Assembly (NCBI GenBank): GCA_021163175.1
Contig: JAGGXG010000069.1
Coordinates: forward strand, 1-9,010
Direction: 5' to 3'
Length of the DNA: 9,010 nucleotides
Source of the DNA: Thermoplasmata archaeon
Lineage (GTDB): Archaea; Thermoplasmatota; E2; UBA202; JdFR-43
The notes below the pieces were generated by a model that had not been told where the DNA came from, did no database searches, and saw nothing but the letters and a program-made list of their open reading frames with translations. This document shows, piece after piece, positions 6,090 through 9,010 of the stretch (its first letter is position 1; each line of letters starts with the position of its first letter). Both the position numbers and the translations under genes were made by a program.

Positions 6090-7628
6090 CTATTTAAATA
6101 TGAAAGCATCAAGTTTTGCCTGCCCTTTCGGCATTCTCTTTTTCTTTGCTTCCATTCTAGCAACCATTTCTTTAAGCCTCTTTATATTTTTCATCATCTT
6201 TGCCTCCTTTCTTTTGCTGCTCCAGTAATATGCTTCATCTCTCGAACCCTTCATAATGAGTATTATAACCTCGCCCGGCACTCCGGCACGAGCTGTTCTG
6301 CCGCGCCTCTGTATATAACGAATAGCAGAAGGAACTGGCTCATAGAATAAAACCAGGTTTGTGGATGGAATGTCTATGCCTTCCTCGCCTATGCTTGTTG
6401 AAACGAGAACGTTTACCACACCTTCTTTAAATTTTTGTATAACTTTTTTCTGCTCTTCCTGCTTCATTCCATCCTTTCCCTGTCCGATGAAACGAGCTGC
6501 TTTAATTCCGATGCTTTCAAGCTCATCCACTATTGCATCTATGGTGTCGCGATATTCTGCGAATATTATTATTCTTGCATTTTCATTTTCTTTCAAACGC
6601 TGCATGACGATCTTCTTCACATATTTCATCTTGGGGTTCTCGAATTCCATGTTTGCAATGTCTTTTTTTATCTCCCTGTATAGCATGCTTTTTCTTATTT
6701 TCATCGCCGCTTTGCTTGAATCCATTTCCATCTTCTTAATATATTCCTTTGCAGCATCTATGCTCTGGCTTGTGAGCAATTCCTTCAAATGATACAATTT
6801 TATGATTGCTGAAATGATGCTTATTGCATTGTAATAGCTTCCTGCCTTACTCAAATTCTTCTGCAATTTTTCCTGCAATTCTATCAACATTTTTTTTGTT
6901 AGGCGAGAAGGCGCTATTTTAACATAGCTTTTCAGTTCCATGGCAAGTTCTCTTATCAAAAAATCTATTTTCATTGCTGTCCTCTTTATTTCTTCTGGCA
7001 TCGGAATGAGTATCCATTTTATCTTGCGTTCAGCAACATATGGTCTTACATCTTCATCATATTCGCTCCTCGCTTCTATATTTTCTATTGCAAGATTTTC
7101 AATGACTTCTTTTAAACGAGAATAATCACTTCCTGGAGATGCAGTTAAACCAATGATTTGCACACCATGCTGTATGCATTTCTTTGCTATGGCGACATAA
7201 GCATAATTTCCTACTGCTCTATGAGCTTCATCAAACACAACCAAAGAATATTCTCCCCAATTTATTGTATCGATATCATTTTGAATTGTTTGGGGTGTGG
7301 CTACAATTATTTTACCTTTTTTATATAACTCTATTCTCTTTTCCTTTTTTATTCCTCCTGTAATTAAAAATATTGGTTCGATGGTTGTCAATTCTTTCAG
7401 GCTTGCATAATGCTGCTCACATAATGGTTTTGTAGGAGCAAGAAACATAACTTTTCCATATCTTGCTTTGTAAGCTATTGCAAGTATTGCTATTATCGTT
7501 TTACCTAAGCCGGTAGGCAAAACAACGAGCGAGTTTTTATCTTTTATCGAATTAAAAATGTTTATCTGATAATCTCTTTTATAAATTTTGTATGGCTTTA
7601 TGTTCTCCATTTCAATGAATTCAATCAC
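6090..7628 (-). CDS. hef: Hef/FANCM-type SF2 helicase without nuclease domain
   Basis: This is an ATP-dependent DNA helicase or translocase, expected to act on forked or stalled replication intermediates. RecA domain 1 has LPTGLGKT (37-44, Walker A), APTKPL, ATPQT, FDEAH (132-136) and LTASPG (161-166). A helical insertion (about 200-335) matches the thumb-like domain of Hef, FANCM and MDA5. RecA domain 2 has FAEYRDT (356-362), VSTSIGEEGIDIP (409-421) and QRRGRTAR (440-447). Full-length euryarchaeal Hef has roughly 750 residues with a C-terminal XPF-type nuclease plus HhH; here the protein stops at 512. Its last residues, QAKLDAFI (503-510), form a PCNA-interacting-protein-box-like motif. I chose the GTG at 7628 because MIEFIEMENIKP matches the usual Hef N-terminus and a TATA-like box lies 23 nt before it; the ATG at 7610 is the alternative. 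Confidence 0.9.
   Translation of the reverse strand: MIEFIEMENIKPYKIYKRDYQINIFNSIKDKNSLVVLPTGLGKTIIAILAIAYKARYGKVMFLAPTKPLCEQHYASLKELTTIEPIFLITGGIKKEKRIELYKKGKIIVATPQTIQNDIDTINWGEYSLVVFDEAHRAVGNYAYVAIAKKCIQHGVQIIGLTASPGSDYSRLKEVIENLAIENIEARSEYDEDVRPYVAERKIKWILIPMPEEIKRTAMKIDFLIRELAMELKSYVKIAPSRLTKKMLIELQEKLQKNLSKAGSYYNAISIISAIIKLYHLKELLTSQSIDAAKEYIKKMEMDSSKAAMKIRKSMLYREIKKDIANMEFENPKMKYVKKIVMQRLKENENARIIIFAEYRDTIDAIVDELESIGIKAARFIGQGKDGMKQEEQKKVIQKFKEGVVNVLVSTSIGEEGIDIPSTNLVLFYEPVPSAIRYIQRRGRTARAGVPGEVIILIMKGSRDEAYYWSSKRKEAKMMKNIKRLKEMVARMEAKKKRMPKGQAKLDAFIFK
6091..6100 (-). promoter_or_regulatory. TATA-like box of the speE-family gene inside the helicase 3' end
   Basis: TATTTAAATA is centred about 23 nt before the speE ATG at 6073 and overlaps the last codons and stop of the helicase gene (stop at 6090-6092). 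The box implies a leaderless speE mRNA independent of the helicase transcript. Confidence 0.5.
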
Positions 7629-7631
7629 ATG

Positions 7632-7654
7632 TTTAATGCTTTAATGCATTATAA
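7632..7654 (-). promoter_or_regulatory. Helicase promoter: TATA box in the upstream stop codon plus tandem 8-mers
   Basis: On the minus strand TTATAAT (7654-7648) contains the TAA stop of the DUF996 gene and is centred 23 nt before the GTG start at 7628. It is followed by a perfect tandem repeat, GCATTAAA twice (7647-7632). The same 8-mer (as TTTAATGC) occurs at 3497-3504 in the zinc-ribbon promoter, where it is part of a palindrome. The repeat sits around the expected transcription start, so it could be an operator. Confidence 0.45.
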
Positions 7655-8212
7655 CTCTTGCTTAGGCAATTCATCTGGCAAGGAAAAGAAGGCTATTATT
7701 TCGAGTATTTTTGCAATGAAGATGATTAGAAAACCAATGAAAATTATAAGGGTTGCAGCACCAACGAGATAAAGCAATCCAGTTGTATGAAATAAATCAA
7801 CGCCCGTATGATGAGCAATCGAGTAATAGCTATTCTTTACAAATATTGCCGAAATTAGATACAGAATCCAGAAAATTATGATAGCTGCAACCAAACCAAG
7901 CAAAAGATGTTTCAAAGAAAAGAGATGTGCAGCTTCTTTAATTTCGGAGGGATGGAAAAGTACGCTGGTTCCTATAAATGCAAATAATGCAACAATGGCA
8001 ACAATTATGGAAACAATGGCTAAGATGAATGCAATGAGATAGTTTGTAAATATGCTCTCGTCCTTTGTTTCCTCAGCTATATATTTCACAGCCACCAGAA
8101 CCAAAACAACACCAATGATTGAAACAATGCCTCCAGCATAAGGAATAACGCCCCCAACAAGCCCCAGGATGGCGCCGACGCCGCCATAAATCCTTGCCTG
8201 CGATAGTTTCAT
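7649..8212 (-). CDS. DUF996 family membrane protein
   Basis: This is an archaeal integral membrane protein with about five to six hydrophobic helices (residues 8-45 as one or two, 55-82, 98-124, 143-176). The N-terminal LSQARIYGGVGAILGLVG and the C-terminal block with NSYYSIAHHTGVDLFHTTG, LLYLVGAATLIIFIGF and IIAFFSLPDEL are the recognisable DUF996 signatures. The family has no assigned function. The frame is open to an ATG at 8242, and ATGs also exist at 8218 and 8212. I prefer 8212 (MKLSQARIYGG, 187 aa) because family members begin close to this segment and TTTATAT at 8239-8233 is 24 nt upstream, matching the leaderless spacing of neighbouring genes. If that box is not a promoter, 8242 (197 aa) becomes possible. 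The gene ends 20 nt before the helicase start. Confidence 0.82.
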   Translation of the reverse strand: MKLSQARIYGGVGAILGLVGGVIPYAGGIVSIIGVVLVLVAVKYIAEETKDESIFTNYLIAFILAIVSIIVAIVALFAFIGTSVLFHPSEIKEAAHLFSLKHLLLGLVAAIIIFWILYLISAIFVKNSYYSIAHHTGVDLFHTTGLLYLVGAATLIIFIGFLIIFIAKILEIIAFFSLPDELPKQEL

Positions 8213-8232
8213 GTTCATATTCTCTTTTCCAG

Positions 8233-8239
8233 ATATAAA
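8233..8239 (-). promoter_or_regulatory. TATA-like box of the DUF996 gene
   Basis: TTTATAT on the minus strand lies in the short gap after the upstream translation-factor-like gene (stop at 8253-8255) and is centred 24 nt before the ATG at 8212. It argues against the longer start at 8242, which would place the box inside the coding region. Confidence 0.4.
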
Positions 8240-8252
8240 CATTTTGAAATTT

Positions 8253-8846
8253 TTATTTCACGATTCCTTTCCCGACAATCCTTGGAGGCTTTGAATCCAG
8301 ATGTGCTATGAAAAAGCTTGATGGCTTTTTGAACACAATCGGCCTATTCAAAATGAATTTATCCTCGTACCTTGTCATAATGAACTGCATCCATTTTCCA
8401 ATATGAAAAACCATTCCATTCTTTATCTCTCCCTTCCAGTATTTGTTTACCGCAACCTCCATTTTCAATTCATTTTCCATATCAAGTTCTTCAGATGAAA
8501 GGATATATCCTCGCTTTAGCTCATCGACGCCTACATTTTTCAAAGCGAGACCAACTCTGTCTCCTTTATTTGCCATATCAAAATCTTCATCATGTTTTTG
8601 TATGGAACGGATATGAACGACTTTATTCAGAGGATACAATCGTAAATCATCATGTTTTCTTATGCTCCCCTCTACCACTGTTCCAAGAACAACTGTTCCA
8701 ACACCTTTAACATTGAAAAAATGGTCTATCGCTACTGTGCCCTTCTCCGTTTCCCTTTCTTCTTTTTTCATTACCATTTCCATTAAAAATTCTCTCAGGA
8801 TGGCAGAATTTTCAACAAAATGGGCTTTGAATCGGAATTCTTTCAA
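8253..8846 (-). CDS. SelB/EF-Tu-like protein lacking the N-terminal G-like domain (truncated, possible pseudogene)
   Basis: The visible protein corresponds to domains II and III of the archaeal SelB/EF-Tu-like family. Numbered from the TTG at 8846, the hallmarks are IDHFFNVKGVGTVVLG (40-55), IRSIQKHDEDFD (79-90), GDRVGLALKNV (95-105), RGYIL (112-116), the KYWKGEIKNGMVFHIGKWMQF region (135-155) and the terminal LDSKPPRIVGKGIVK (183-197). I recall full-length relatives of roughly 300 residues carrying a degenerate GTPase-like N-terminal domain. Here none of G1-G5 is present. Family-like coding sequence continues in frame above 8846 to 8900 (LVLENVSEDDIKPF) without an ATG, then meets TAA at 8903-8901. 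Starts within the frame are TTG 8846 or ATG 8783. A GTPase-independent tRNA- or ribosome-binding role is possible, but a decayed 5' end is the simpler reading. Confidence 0.7.
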   Translation of the reverse strand: MKEFRFKAHFVENSAILREFLMEMVMKKEERETEKGTVAIDHFFNVKGVGTVVLGTVVEGSIRKHDDLRLYPLNKVVHIRSIQKHDEDFDMANKGDRVGLALKNVGVDELKRGYILSSEELDMENELKMEVAVNKYWKGEIKNGMVFHIGKWMQFIMTRYEDKFILNRPIVFKKPSSFFIAHLDSKPPRIVGKGIVK

Positions 8847-8900
8847 AAATGGTTTGATGTCATCCTCCGAAACATTTTCTAAAACGAGATTGTCGAAAAA

Positions 8901-9010
8901 TTAACCAAAAACAATCATGATTTATTGTTCCATCATCATAGAAGAATTGAATAAATTCGAATAGAATTCCTTTCTACATCGAGAGATAGAAACGAAGATG
9001 CAAATATCAA
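8901..9010. other. Apparently non-coding right edge upstream of the truncated translation-factor gene
   Basis: All three minus-strand frames are interrupted within this 110-nt AT-rich stretch. The frame of the translation-factor gene has two TAA stops, at 8903-8901 and another about 20 nt further upstream. No frame shows the expected G-like domain sequence, and I see no convincing TATA box or + strand gene. The missing N-terminal part is therefore either lost or degraded beyond recognition here. Confidence 0.5.

Noticed and set aside
6074..6163. Longer start for the speE-family protein
   Set aside because: The extra 30 residues are not family-like and lie inside the helicase 3' end. The TATA-like box and family N-terminus support the ATG at 6073.

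Overview
The window looks archaeal and most likely comes from a moderately AT-rich euryarchaeal or Thermoplasmatota-like lineage. The evidence is the gene set: an archaeal-type UMP kinase, a DUF2116 zinc-ribbon protein, a DUF996 membrane protein, a Hef-type helicase and an archaeal SelB/EF-Tu-like protein. TATA-like boxes lie about 20-26 nt before most start codons, which suggests leaderless transcripts. The lineage is inferred and was not tested by any search.

Left part (1-3535). A 260-nt AT-rich leader carries three short inverted repeats, a GC-rich foldable block and a strong Shine-Dalgarno. It precedes one large gene (261-3371) for a secreted protein: signal peptide, two cysteine-rich Ig-like repeats, further Ig-like modules, a PKD-like domain, a helical segment and a C-terminal gluzincin-like metallopeptidase domain (HEFDH ... 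SEGWAH). This is the main accessory-type gene here. It is followed by a pyrimidine-rich terminator-like tract.

Middle part (3498-5267). A small zinc-ribbon gene on the + strand sits behind a promoter made of two abutting perfect palindromes. It converges on, and overlaps by 30 nt, a two-gene minus-strand operon (a DUF5611-like protein, then a half-size EamA transporter). That operon diverges from the pyrH-DUF2116 operon across a 45-nt spacer containing a near-palindromic AT box that can serve as TATA element on both strands.

Right part (5258-8900, all minus strand). In transcription order these are a SelB/EF-Tu-like protein lacking its N-terminal G-like domain, a DUF996 membrane protein, a nuclease-less Hef/FANCM-type helicase ending in a PCNA-interaction motif, and an aminopropyltransferase (SpeE family). 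Gaps are only 10-20 nt between open frames, yet each of the last three genes has its own TATA-like box near or inside the preceding stop codon, so they may be individually promoted rather than a single operon.

No RNA genes, CRISPR array, IS element or replication origin was recognised. The points of most interest are the regulatory leader and architecture of the secreted metallopeptidase, an 8-mer shared by the zinc-ribbon and helicase promoters, the helicase-only Hef with a terminal PIP box, the unusual SpeE active-site loop, and the 5'-truncated translation-factor gene.
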